Assembly (NCBI RefSeq): GCF_032854445.1 | Contig: NW_027018034.1 | Span: 1 to 64,000, forward strand | Source of the DNA: Liolophura sinensis | Taxonomy: Eukaryota; Mollusca; Polyplacophora; Chitonida; Chitonidae | Length of the DNA: 64,000 nucleotides | Reading direction: 5' to 3' | Shown: positions 53,151 through 64,000 of the stretch, one piece after another | Numbering within the stretch: the stretch's first letter is position 1 | Layout of the letters: the number at the start of each line of letters is the position of its first letter | Position numbers and translations under genes: made by a program | The notes under the pieces: generated by a model | Databases searched by the model: none | Seen by the model: the letters and a program-made list of their open reading frames with translations, nothing else | What the model was told of the DNA's origin: nothing

Positions 53151-54281
53151 CTTACAAACAGCATTGCAACAATTTTTCCAGTTTTGGACTTTTGCCTGGT
53201 CTTTTTGTTAATTGAAATCGGCTACACTGTACTATGTACCATCGCGACTGGTCATTACTGTATTCAACTTTTCACTATAAGTTTAGTGCCCTTCGGTAGC
53301 CCAGAAGACGTCAAATCTTTAGGCCAAGCCCATTTAACTCACCCAGCAATTGTATTACTGCTAAGTCGAAGACAATCTCAATGTTATTATCTACATGTAG
53401 AAAAACCACACCATTTGTGTCTAGAAAACACAACGTACTTGATACAGTCTGCTGTAAAAAGTACAATTGAACACTGACTCACATCAATAAGGTGCAAAAA
53501 GATGCGGAATTGGGCCAGGCATCTCCAGCTGTTGACAAATTGCAAATTTCCTTGGTTTCCATGGAGTAAGAGCCGTTGCTGGGCACGTGATTATAACATA
53601 AATGATCATTCAATTTTCGCCACAGCCACAAGTATTGGTCGGAGAGCAACGCGGTTTGCACCATTCTATTTCTCGTCAAAAAATACGTCGGATTAGTCTC
53701 TTATCAACAGCATTGGAACAGTTTTTCCAGTTTTGGACTTTTGTCTGTTCTTTTTGTTAATTGAAATCGGCTACACTGTACTATGTACCATCGCGACTGG
53801 TCATTACTATATTCAACTTTTCACTATAAGTTATGTGCCCTTCGGTAGCCCAGAAGACGTCAAATCTTTGGGCCAAGCCCATATAACTCACCCAGCAATT
53901 GTCTTACTTCTAAGTCCAAGACAATCTCAATGTCTTTATCTACAAGTAGAAAAACCACACCATTTGTTACTAGAAAACACAATGTATTTGATACAGTCTG
54001 CTGTAAAATGTACAATTGAACACTGACTCACATCAATAAGGTGCCAAAAGACGCGGAATTGGGCCAGGCATCTCCAGCTGTTGAAAATTTGCAAATTTCC
54101 TTGGTTTCCATGGATTAAGAGCCGTTGCTGGGCATGTGATTATGACATAAATGATCATTTAATTGTCGCTACAGCCAAAAGTATTGGTTGGAAAGCAACG
54201 CAGTTTGCACCATTTGATTTCTCGTCACAAAATACGTCGGATTAGCCTCTTACAAACCGCATTGCAACAGTTTTTCCAGTT
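50994..54281 (+). repeat. Three-monomer higher-order repeat, two tandem copies
   Basis: The order VPFDT, LVPFGS/CYYL/TTYL, ITHP/LLLEN occurs twice in succession (50994-52634 and 52635-54281), a unit of about 1.65 kb. The intervening B frames also alternate in register: SVSQTATPF, then TNCK with ATATSIGRRA, then the ACG-start AKSIGRKATQF type. Parts of the same three-step order recur at 39463-41112 and 43310-45503, so this trimer seems to be a basic building block of the right-hand domain. Confidence 0.7.
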
Positions 54282-57200
54282 TTGGACTTTTGCCTGGTCT
54301 TTTTGTTAATTGAAATCGGCTACACTGTACTATGTACCATCGCCACTGGTCATTACTGTATTCAACTTTTCACTATAAGCTATGTGCCCTTCGGTAGCCC
54401 AGAAGACGTCAAATCTTTGGGCCAAGCCCATTTAACTCACCCAGCAATTGTCTCACTTCTAATTCGAAGACAATCTCAATGTCTTTATCTACATGTAGAA
54501 AAATCACACCATTTGTGTCTAGAAAACACAAGGTACTTGATACAGTCTGCTGTAAAAAGTACAATTGAACACTGACTCACATCAATAAGGTGCAAAAAGA
54601 TGCGGAATTGGGCCAGGCATCTCCAGCTGTTGACAAATTGCAAATTTCCTTGGTTTCCATGGAGTAAGAGCCGTTGCTGGGCACGTGATTATGACATAAA
54701 TGATCATTTAATTGTCGCTACAGCCACAAGTATTGGTCGGAGAGCAACGCGGTTTGCACCATTCGATTTCTCGTTACAAAATACGTCGGATTAGTCTCTT
54801 ATCAACAGCATCGGAACAGTTTTTCCAGTTTTGGACTTTTGCCTGGTCTTTTTGTTAATTGAAATCGGCTACACTGTACTATGTACCATCGGCACTTGTC
54901 ATTACTATATTCAACTTTTCACTATAAGTTTAGTGCCCTTCGGTAGCCCAGAAGACGTCAAATCTTTGGGCCAAGCCCATTTAACTCACCCAGCAATTGT
55001 CTTACTTCTAAGTCGAAGACAATCTCAATGTCTTTATCTACAAGTAGAAAAACCACACCATTTGTGTCTAGAAAACACAAGGTACTTGATACAGTCTGCT
55101 GTAAAAAGTACAATTGAACACTGACCCACATCAATAAGGTGGAAAAAGATGCGGAATTGGGCCAGGGATCTCCAGCTGTTGACAAATTGCAAATTTCCTT
55201 GGTTTCCATGGAGTAAGAGCCGTTGCTGGGCACGTGATTATGACATAAATGATCATTTAATTTTTGCCACAGCCAAAAGTATTGGTCGGAGAGCAATGCA
55301 GTTTGCATCATTCGATTTCTCGTCACAAAATACGTCGGATTAGCCTCTTACAAACAGCATTGGAACAGTTTTTCCAGTTTTGGACTTTTGCCTGTTCTTT
55401 TTGTTAATTGAAATCGGCTACACGGTACTATGTACCATCCCGACTGGTCATTACTATATTCAACTTTTCACTATAAGTTATGTGCCCTTCGGTAGCCCAG
55501 AAGACGTCAAATCTTTGGGCCAAGCCCATATAACTCACCCAGCAATTGTCTTACTTCTAAGTCCAAGACAATCTCAATGTCTTTATCTACATGTAGAAAA
55601 ACCACACCATTTGTTACTAGAAAACACAAGGTATTTGATACAGTCTGCTGTAAAAAGTACAATTGAACACTGACTCACATCAAAAAGGTGCCAAAAGACG
55701 CGGAAATGGGCCAGGCATCTCCAGCTGTTGAAAATTCGCAAATTTCCTTGGTTTCCATGGAGTAAGAGCCGTTGCTGGGCACGTGATTATGACATAAATG
55801 ATCATTTGATTGTCGCTACAGCCAAAAGTATTGGTCGGAAAGCAACGCATGTTTGCACCATTTAATTTCTCGTCACAAAATACGCCGGATTAGCCTCTTA
55901 CAAACCGCATTGCAACAGTTTTTCCAGTTTTGGACTTTTGCCTGTTCTTTTTGTTAATTGAAATCGGCTACACTGTACTATGTACCATCGCGTCTGGTCA
56001 TTACTGTATTCAACTTTTCACTATAAGCTATGTGCCCTTCGGTAGCCCAGAAGACGTCAAATCTTTGGGCCAAGCCCATTTATCTCACCCAGCAAATGTC
56101 TTACTTCTAAGTCGAAGACAATCTCAATGTCTTTATCTACATGTAGAAAAACCACATTATTTGTATCTAGAAAACACAAGGTACTTGATACAGTCTGCTG
56201 TAAAAAGTACAATCGAACACTGAACCACAGCAATAAGGTGCCAAAAGATGCGGAATTGGGCCAGGCATCTCCAGCTGTTGAAAAATTGCAAATTTCTTTG
56301 GTTTCCATGGAGTAAGAGCCGTTGCTGGGCACGTGATTATGACATAAATGATCATTTAATTGTCGCTACAACCAAAAGTGTTAGTCAGACAGCAAAGCCG
56401 TTTGCACCATTCGATTTCTCGTTACAAAATACGTCGGATTAGTCTCTTATCAACAGCATCGGAACAGTTTTTCCAGTTTTGGACTTTTGCCTGGTCTTTT
56501 TGTTAATTGAAATCGGCTACACTGTACTATGTACCATCGCGACTGGTCATTACTATATTCAACTTTTCACTATAAGTTATGTGCCCTTCGGTAGCCCAGA
56601 AGACGTCAAATCTTTGGGCCAAGCCCCTTTAACTCACCCAGCAATTGTCTTAATTCTAATTCGAAGACAATCTCAATGTCTTTATCTACATGTAGAAAAA
56701 CCACACCATTTGTGTCTAGAAAACACAAGGTACTTGATACAGTCTCCTGTAAAAAGTACAATTGAACACTGACTCACATCAATAAGGTGCCAAAAGATGC
56801 GGAATTGGGCCAGTCATCTCCAGCTGTTGAAAAATTGCAAATTTCCTTGGTTTCCATGGAGTAAGAGCCGTTGCTGGGCACGTGATTATGACATAAATGA
56901 TCATTTAATTGTCGCTACAGCCAAAAGTATTGGTCGGAAAGCAACGCAGTTTGCACCATTTGATTTCTCGTCACAAAATACGTCGGATTAGCCTCTTACA
57001 AACCGCATTGCAACAGTTTTTCCAGTTTTGGACTTTTGCCTGTTCTTTTTGTTAATTGAAATCGGCTACACTGTACTATGTACCATCGCCACTGGTCATT
57101 ACTGTATTCAACTTTTCACTATAAGCTATGTGCCCTTAGATACCCCAGAAGACGTCAAATCTTTGGGCCAAGCCCATTTATCCCACCCAGCAAATGTCTT

Positions 57201-57985
57201 ACTTCTAAGTCGAAGACAATCTCAATGTCTTTATCTACATGTAGAAAAACCACATTATTTGTATCTAGAAAACACAAGGTACTTGATACAGTCTGCTGTA
57301 AAAAGTACAATTGAACACTGACCGACATCAATAAGGTGCCAAAAGATGCGCAATTGGGCCAGGCATCTCCAGCTGTTGAAAAATTGCAAATTTCTTTGGT
57401 TTCCATGGAGTAAGAGCCGTTGCTGGGCACGTGATTATGACATAAATGATCATTTAATTGTCGCTACAACCAAAAGTGTTAGTCAGACAGCAACGCCGTT
57501 TGCACCATTCGATTTCGCGTCACAAAATACGTCGGATTAGCCTCTTACAAACAGCATTGCAACAGTTTTTCCAGTTTTGGACTTTTGCCTGGTCTTTTTG
57601 TTAATTGAAATCGGCTACACTGTACTATGTACCATCGCGACTGGTCATTACTGTATTCAACTTTTCACTATAAGTTTAGTTGCCCTTCGGTAGCCCAGAA
57701 GACGTCAAATCTTTAGGCCAAGCCCATTTAACTCACCCAGCAATTGTATTACTGCTAAGTCGAAGACAATCTCAATGTTATTATCTACATGTAGAAAAAC
57801 CACACCATTTGTGTCTAGAAAACACAACGTACTTGATACAGTCTGCTGTAAAAAGTACAATTGAACACTGACTCACATCAATAAGGTGCAAAAAGATGCG
57901 GAATTGGGCCAGCATCTCCAGCTGTTGACAAATTGCAAATTTCCTTGGTTTCCATGGAGTAAGAGCCGTTGCTGGGCACGTGATT
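53640..57985 (+). repeat. Eleven-offset duplicated block, copy 2
   Basis: Cleaner partner of 47610-51950. It ends in the B frame after 57886, where copy 1 goes on to TTATAACATAAATG and this copy to TTATGACATAAATG with the GRKATQF type. Confidence 0.8.
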
Positions 57986-60065
57986 ATGACATAAATGATC
58001 ATTTGATTGTCGCTACAGCCAAAAGTATTGGTCGGAAAGCAACGCAGTTTGCACCATTTGATTTCTAGTCACAAAATACGTCGGATTAGCCTCTTACAAA
58101 CCGCATTGCAACAGTTTTTTTCCAGTTTTGGACTTTTGCCTGGTCTTTTTGTTATTGAAATCGGCTACACTGTACTATGTACCATCGCCACTGGTCATTA
58201 CTGTATTCAACTTTCACTATAAGCTATGTGCCCTTCGATACCCCAGAAGACGTCAAATCTTTGGGCCAAGCCCATTTATCTCACCAAGCAAATGTCTTAC
58301 TTCTAAGTCGAAGACAATCTCATTGTCTTTATCTACATGTAGAAAAACCACACCATTTGTATCTAGAAAACACAAGGTACTTGATACAGTCCTGCTGTAA
58401 AAAGTACTATTGAACACTGACTCACATCAATAAGGTGCCAAAAGATGCGGGAATTGGGCCAGGCATCTCCAGCTGTTGAAAAATTGCAAATTTCTTTGGT
58501 TTCCATGGAGTAAGAGCCGTTGGCTGGGCACGTGATTATGACATAATGATCATTTAATTGTCGCTACAACCAAAAGTGTTAGTCAGACAGCAACGCCGTT
58601 TGCACCATTCCATTTCGCGTCACAAAATACGTCGGATTAGCCTCTTACAAACCGCATTGCAACAGTTTTTCCAGTTTTGGACTTTTGCCTGTTCTTTTTG
58701 TTAATTGAAATCGGCTACACTGTACTATGTATCATCGCCACTGGTCATTACTGTATTCAACTTTTCACTATAAGCTATGTGCCCTTAGATACCCCAGAAG
58801 ACGTCAAATCTTTGGGCCAAGCCCATTTATCCCACCCAGCAAATGTCTTACTTCTAAGTCGAAGACAATCTCAATATCTTTATCTACATGTAGAAAAAAC
58901 CACATTATTTGTATCTAGAAAACACAAGGTACTTGATACAGTCCTGCTGTAAAAAGTACAATTGAATACTGACTCACATCAATAAGGTGCCAAAAGACGC
59001 GGAATTGGGCCAGGCATCTCCAGCTGTTGAAAATTGCAAATTTCCTTGGTTTCAATGGATTAAGAGCCGTTGCTGGGCACGTGATTATGACATAAATGAT
59101 CATTTAATTGTCGCTACAGCCAAAAGTATTGGTCGGAAAGGCAACGCAGTTTGCACCATTTGATTTCTCGTCACAAAATACGTCGGATTAGCCTCTTACA
59201 AACCGCATTGCAACAGTTTTCCAGTTTTGGACTTTTGCCTGTTCTTTTTGTTAATTGAAATCGGCTACACTGTACTATGTACCATCGCCACTGGTCATTA
59301 CTGTATTCAACTTTTCACTATAAGCTATGTGCCCTTCGATACCCCAGAAGACGTCAAATCTTTGGGCCAAGCCCATTTATCTCACCCAGCAAATGTCTTA
59401 CTTCTAAGTCGAAGACAAACTCAATGTCTTTATCTACATGTAGAAAAATCACATAATTTGTATCTAGAAAACACAAGGTACTTGATACAGTCTGCTGTAA
59501 AAAGTACACTTGAACACTGACCGACATCAATAAGGTGCCAAAAGATGCGCAATTGGGCCAGGCATCTCCAGCTGTTGAAAAATTGCAAATTTCTTTGGTT
59601 TCCATGGAGTAAGAGCCGTTGCTGGGCACGTGATTATGACATAAATGATCATTTAATTGTCGCTACAACTAAAAGTGTTAGTCAGACAGCATCGCCGTTT
59701 GCACCATTCGATTTCGCGTCACAAAATACGTCGGATTAGCCTCATACAAACAGCATTGCAACAGTTTTTCCAGTTTTGGACTTTTGCCATTTCTTTTTGT
59801 TAAATGAAATCGGCTACACTGTACTATGTACCATCGCCACTGGTCATTACTTTATTCAACTTTTCACTATAAGTTTAGTGTCCTTCGGTAGCCCAGAAGA
59901 CGTCAAATTTTTAGGCCAAGCCCATTTAACTCACCCAGCAGTTGTCTTACTGCTAAGTCGAAGACAATCTCAATGTCTTTATCTACATGTAGAAAAACCA
60001 CACCATTTGTGTCTAGAAAACACAAGGTACTTGATACAGTCTGCTGTAAAAAGTACAATTGAACA
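57320..60065 (+). repeat. Five-monomer higher-order repeat, copy 1
   Basis: Contains the units at 57577 (LVPFGS/CYYL), 58128 (LSHQANV/QSHC), 58677 (VPLDT with CIIATG and QSQY), 59227 (SHNLYLEN/TLEH) and 59776 (DFCHFFLLNE, LVSFGS). The same five rare combinations follow in the same order in the adjacent copy. The left boundary is inferred from the shared stretch around gaccgacatcaataagg, which ends frame A and opens a B frame beginning MRNW with GCGCAATT. Copy 1 has extra single-base indels that copy 2 lacks. Boundaries are good to a few tens of bases. Confidence 0.8.
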
Positions 60066-62810
60066 CTGACCGACATCAATAAGGTGCCAAAAGATGCGCA
60101 ATTGGGCCAGGCATCTCCAGCTGTTGAAAAATTGCAAATTTCTTTGGTTTCCATGGAGTAAGAGCCGTTGCTGGGCACGTGATTATGACATAAATGATCA
60201 TTTAATTGTCGCTACAACCAAAAGTGTTAGTCAGACAGCAACGCCGTTTGCACCATTCGATTTCGCGTCACAAAATACGTCGGATTAGCCTCTTACAAAC
60301 AGCATTGCAACAGTTTTTCCAGTTTTGGACTTTTGCCTGGTCTTTTTGTTAATTGAAATCGGCTACACTGTACTATGTACCATCGCGACTGGTCATTACT
60401 GTATTCAACTTTTCACTATAAGTTTAGTGCCCTTCGGTAGCCCAGAAGACGTCAAATCTTTAGGCCAAGCCCATTTAACTCACCCAGCAATTGTATTACT
60501 GCTAAGTCGAAGACAATCTCAATGTTATTATCTACATGTAGAAAAACCACACCATTTGTGTCTAGAAAACACAACGTACTTGATACAGTCTGCTGTAAAA
60601 AGTACAATTGAACACTGACTCACATCAATAAGGTGCAAAAAGATGCGGAATTGGGCCAGGCATCTCCAGCTGTTGACAAATTGCAAATTTCCTTGGTTTC
60701 CATGGAGTAAGAGCCGTTGCTGGGCACGTGATTATGACATAAATGATCATTTGATTGTCGCTACAGCCAAAAGTATTGGTCGGAAAGCAACGCAGTTTGC
60801 ACCATTTGATTTCTAGTCACAAAATACGTCGGATTAGCCTCTTACAAACCGCATTGCAACAGTTTTTCCAGTTTTGGACTTTTGCCTGGTCTTTTTGTTA
60901 ATTGAAATCGGCTACACTGTACTATGTACCATCGCCACTGGTCATTACTGTATTCAACTTTTCACTATAAGCTATGTGCCCTTCGATACCCCAGAAGACG
61001 TCAAATCTTTGGGCCAAGCCCATTTATCTCACCAAGCAAATGTCTTACTTCTAAGTCGAAGACAATCTCATTGTCTTTATCTACATGTAGAAAAACCACA
61101 TTATTTGTATCTAGAAAACACAAGGTACTTGATACAGTCTGCTGTAAAAAGTACAATTGAACACTGACTCACATCAATAAGGTGCCAAAAGATGCGGAAT
61201 TGGGCCAGGCATCTCCAGCTGTTGAAAAATTGCAAATTTCTTTGGTTTCCATGGAGTAAGAGCCGTTGCTGGGCACGTGATTATGACATAAATGATCATT
61301 TAATTGTCGCTACAACCAAAAGTGTTAGTCAGACAGCAACGCCGTTTGCACCATTCCATTTCGCGTCACAAAATACGTCGGATTAGCCTCTTACAAACCG
61401 CATTGCAACAGTTTTTCCAGTTTTGGACTTTTGCCTGTTCTTTTTGTTAATTGAAATCGGCTACACTGTACTATGTATCATCGCCACTGGTCATTACTGT
61501 ATTCAACTTTTCACTATAAGCTATGTGCCCTTAGATACCCCAGAAGACGTCAAATCTTTGGGCCAAGCCCATTTATCCCACCCAGCAAATGTCTTACTTC
61601 TAAGTCGAAGACAATCTCAATATCTTTATCTACATGTAGAAAAACCACATTATTTGTATCTAGAAAACACAAGGTACTTGATACAGTCTGCTGTAAAAAG
61701 TACAATTGAATACTGACTCACATCAATAAGGTGCCAAAAGACGCGGAATTGGGCCAGGCATCTCCAGCTGTTGAAAATTTGCAAATTTCCTTGGTTTCAA
61801 TGGATTAAGAGCCGTTGCTGGGCACGTGATTATGACATAAATGATCATTTAATTGTCGCTACAGCCAAAAGTATTGGTCGGAAAGCAACGCAGTTTGCAC
61901 CATTTGATTTCTCGTCACAAAATACGTCGGATTAGCCTCTTACAAACCGCATTGCAACAGTTTTTCCAGTTTTGGACTTTTGCCTGTTCTTTTTGTTAAT
62001 TGAAATCGGCTACACTGTACTATGTACCATCGCCACTGGTCATTACTGTATTCAACTTTTCACTATAAGCTATGTGCCCTTCGATACCCCAGAAGACGTC
62101 AAATCTTTGGGCCAAGCCCATTTATCTCACCCAGCAAATGTCTTACTTCTAAGTCGAAGACAAACTCAATGTCTTTATCTACATGTAGAAAAATCACATA
62201 ATTTGTATCTAGAAAACACAAGGTACTTGATACAGTCTGCTGTAAAAAGTACACTTGAACACTGACCGACATCAATAAGGTGCCAAAAGATGCGCAATTG
62301 GGCCAGGCATCTCCAGCTGTTGAAAAATTGCAAATTTCTTTGGTTTCCATGGAGTAAGAGCCGTTGCTGGGCACGTGATTATGACATAAATGATCATTTA
62401 ATTGTCGCTACAACTAAAAGTGTTAGTCAGACAGCATCGCCGTTTGCACCATTCGATTTCGCGTCACAAAATACGTCGGATTAGCCTCATACAAACAGCA
62501 TTGCAACAGTTTTTCCAGTTTTGGACTTTTGCCATTTCTTTTTGTTAAATGAAATCGGCTACACTGTACTATGTACCATCGCCACTGGTCATTACTTTAT
62601 TCAACTTTTCACTATAAGTTTAGTGTCCTTCGGTAGCCCAGAAGACGTCAAATTTTTAGGCCAAGCCCATTTAACTCACCCAGCAGTTGTCTTACTGCTA
62701 AGTCGAAGACAATCTCAATGTCTTTATCTACATGTAGAAAAACCACACCATTTGTGTCTAGAAAACACAAGGTACTTGATACAGTCTGCTGTAAAAAGTA
62801 CAATTGAACA
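60066..62810 (+). repeat. Five-monomer higher-order repeat, copy 2
   Basis: Units at 60325, 60874, 61423, 61972 and 62521 repeat the five-variant order of the preceding 2.75 kb. Over frame A the units at 59776 and 62521 read identically as far as I compared them. The match ends at about 62810: the next B frame switches from SVSQTATPF (60094) to GTTKSLGQSATRF (62839). The period from 60325 to 63070 is exactly 2745 bp, five times 549. Confidence 0.82.
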
Positions 62811-63069
62811 CTGACCCACATCAATAAGGTGCAAAAAGATGCGGAATTGGGCCAGGCATCTCCAGCTGTTGAAAAATTGCAAATTTCCTTGGTTTCCATG
62901 GAGTAAGAGCCGTTGCTGGGCACTTGATTATGACATAAATGATCATTTAATTGTCGGTACAACCAAAAGTCTTGGTCAGTCAGCAACGCGGTTTGCACCA
63001 TTCGATTTCTCGTCACAAAATACGTCGGATTAGCCTCTTACAAACAGCATTGGAACAGTTGTTCCAGTT

Positions 63070-64000
63070 TTGGACTTTTGCCTGGTCTTTTTGTTAATTG
63101 AAATCGGCTACACTGTACTATGTACCATCGCGACTGGTCATTACTGTATTCAACTTTTCACTATAAGTTATGTGCCCTTCGGTAGCCCAGAAGACGTCAA
63201 ATCTTTGGGCTAAGCCCATTTAACTCACCCAGCAATTGTCTTACTTCTAAGTCCAAGACAATCTCAATATCTTTATCTACAAGTAGAAAAACCACACCAT
63301 TTGTGTCTAGAAAACACAAGGTACTTGATACAGTCTGCTGTACAAAGTACACTTGAACACTGACTCACATCAATAAGGTGCCAAAAGATGCGGAATTGGG
63401 CCAGGCATCTTCAGCTGTTGAAAAATTGCAAATTTCCTTGGTTTCCATGGAGTAAGAGTCGTTGCTGTGCACGTGATTATGAAATAAATGATCATTTAAT
63501 TGTCGCTACAACCAAAAGTTTTAGTCAGACAGCAACGCGGTTTGCACCATTCGATTTCTCGTCACAAAATACGTCGGATTAACCTCCTACAAACAGCATT
63601 GCAACAGTTTTTCCAGTTTTGGACTTTTGCCTGGTCTTTTTGTTAATTGAAATCGGCTACACTGTACTATGTACCATCGCGACTGGTCATTACTGTATTC
63701 AACTTTTCACTATAAGATATGTGCCTATCGGTAGCCCAGAAGACGTCAAATCTTTGGGCCAAGCCCATTTAACTCACCCAGCAATTGTCTTACTTGTAAG
63801 CCGAAGACAATCTCAATGTTTTTATCTACATGTAGAAACACCACACCATTTGTGTCTAGAAAACACAAGGTACTTGATACAGTCTGCTGTACAAAGTACA
63901 CTTGAACACTGACTCACATCAATAAGGTGCAAAAAGATGCGGAATTGGGCCAGGCATCTCCAGCTGTTGAAAAATTGCAAATTTCTTTGGTTTCCATGGA
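63070..64000 (+). repeat. Region 8: last complete unit and partial unit
   Basis: The unit at 63070 has a frame A stop at residue 48 (TTGGGCTAAG), SPRQSQY and LQV. The partial unit at 63619 carries RYVPIGS, LVSRRQSQCFYL and HVETP, a rare combination also found in the unit at about 42214. The B frame between them (63388) has CCARDYEINDH, shared with 27688 and 29894. The array runs off the end of the window without a boundary. Confidence 0.8.

Larger units (their letters stand above)
50445..57576 (+). repeat. Region 6: right subfamilies, mostly clean
   Basis: Units start at 50445, 50994, 51541, 52088, 52635, 53184, 53733, 54282, 54831, 55380, 55930, 56479 and 57028. Tags in order: QAPLTHP/LILIRRQ; VPFDT; LVPFGS/CYYL; ITHP/LLLEN; VPFDT/QSHC; LVPFGS/CYYL; ITHP/LLLEN; SLLIRRQ with SHHLCLEN; LVPFGS with GTCHY; ITHP with PTGHY; LSHPANV with ASGHY; QAPLTHP/LILIRRQ; VPLDT. 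Spacing is 549 or 550 bp from 52635 onward. Confidence 0.87.
1..64000 (+). repeat. 549-bp satellite DNA array, head-to-tail, filling the window
   Basis: The same roughly 549-bp unit repeats from the first to the last base. In clean stretches the phase marker ttggacttttgcc recurs at exact 549-bp steps, for example 8148, 8697, 9246, 9795, 10344, 10893, 11442 and 11991. From 59227 to 63619 eight consecutive units span exactly 4392 bp. There are 115 complete units and two partial ones, all in the same orientation. Units differ by scattered substitutions and single-base indels, and groups of units share diagnostic variants. No unique DNA, mobile element, microsatellite, telomeric repeat or inverted unit interrupts the array. 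The likely role, by analogy with long complex satellites in other eukaryotes, is centromeric or heterochromatic; that is inference. I do not recognise the family. Confidence 0.97.

Noticed and set aside
1-64000. Hundreds of 60-177 codon open frames on both strands as real genes
   Set aside because: They repeat with the satellite unit, many begin at TTG, they show free amino-acid replacement, shared premature stops, frameshifts and lost starts, and no domain is recognisable.
1-64000. CRISPR array
   Set aside because: The repeats are 549 bp and contiguous, with no short repeat-spacer pattern and no cas-like gene.
1-64000. Ribosomal DNA or tRNA gene array
   Set aside because: No rRNA-like conserved blocks and no tRNA box A/box B pair or cloverleaf could be found in the monomer.
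1-64000. Retrotransposon, Helitron or other mobile element inside the array
   Set aside because: No terminal repeats, reverse-transcriptase or transposase motifs, poly-A tract or break in the monomer phase larger than a few bases was seen.

Overview
The whole 64 kb window is one head-to-tail array of a satellite DNA. The repeat unit (monomer) is 549 bp, and I see no unique sequence, transposon, RNA gene or convincing protein gene anywhere. I phased the array on a marker present in nearly every unit (ttggacttttgcc). That gives a partial unit at 1-459, 115 complete units starting at 460, 1006, 1557 and so on up to 63070, and a partial unit at 63619-64000. All units point the same way. A 64 kb uninterrupted array of a complex monomer about 40% GC (counted on a sample), with higher-order organisation, points to a eukaryotic centromeric, pericentromeric or heterochromatic block. 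I do not recognise the monomer and cannot name the organism. CpG is not strongly depleted (about 17 per monomer by hand count), which argues weakly against a heavily methylated vertebrate-type genome.

Layout. Units can be told apart by shared diagnostic substitutions, described here as residues of two short open frames. Frame A has 97 codons and frame B has 64 codons; both lie in one reading frame of the monomer. Region 1 (1-8147) and region 2 (8148-16934) contain related blocks of the same left-hand subfamilies. Region 3 (16935-26820) is a second set (LLSRRQSQC, GNTVLC and PAVKS variants, and B frames with DINNHLIVAIAKS). Region 4 (26821-35613) is a mosaic transition zone. Region 5 (35614-50444) and region 6 (50445-57576) hold right-hand subfamilies (LSHPANV, LVPFGS and LLLEN types). 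Region 7 (about 57320-62810) is two tandem copies of a five-monomer unit. The last kilobase is mixed.

Higher-order structure. Blocks of consecutive variants recur at offsets of 3, 4, 5, 8, 11, 14 and 22 monomers. The array therefore evolved by repeated unequal exchange or segmental duplication, not as one regular higher-order repeat. Hybrid monomers mark probable exchange points.

Two other features stand out. Single-base indels are concentrated in patches (1-8.1 kb, about 37-52.6 kb and 57.6-59.3 kb), while the intervening stretches keep an almost exact 549-bp period. This looks like unpolished long-read consensus rather than biology. Each monomer also carries several perfect palindromes, including one of 14 bp and one of 12 bp, that could form non-B DNA or bind dimeric proteins. 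The short open frames exist because 549 is divisible by three; nothing suggests they are genes.
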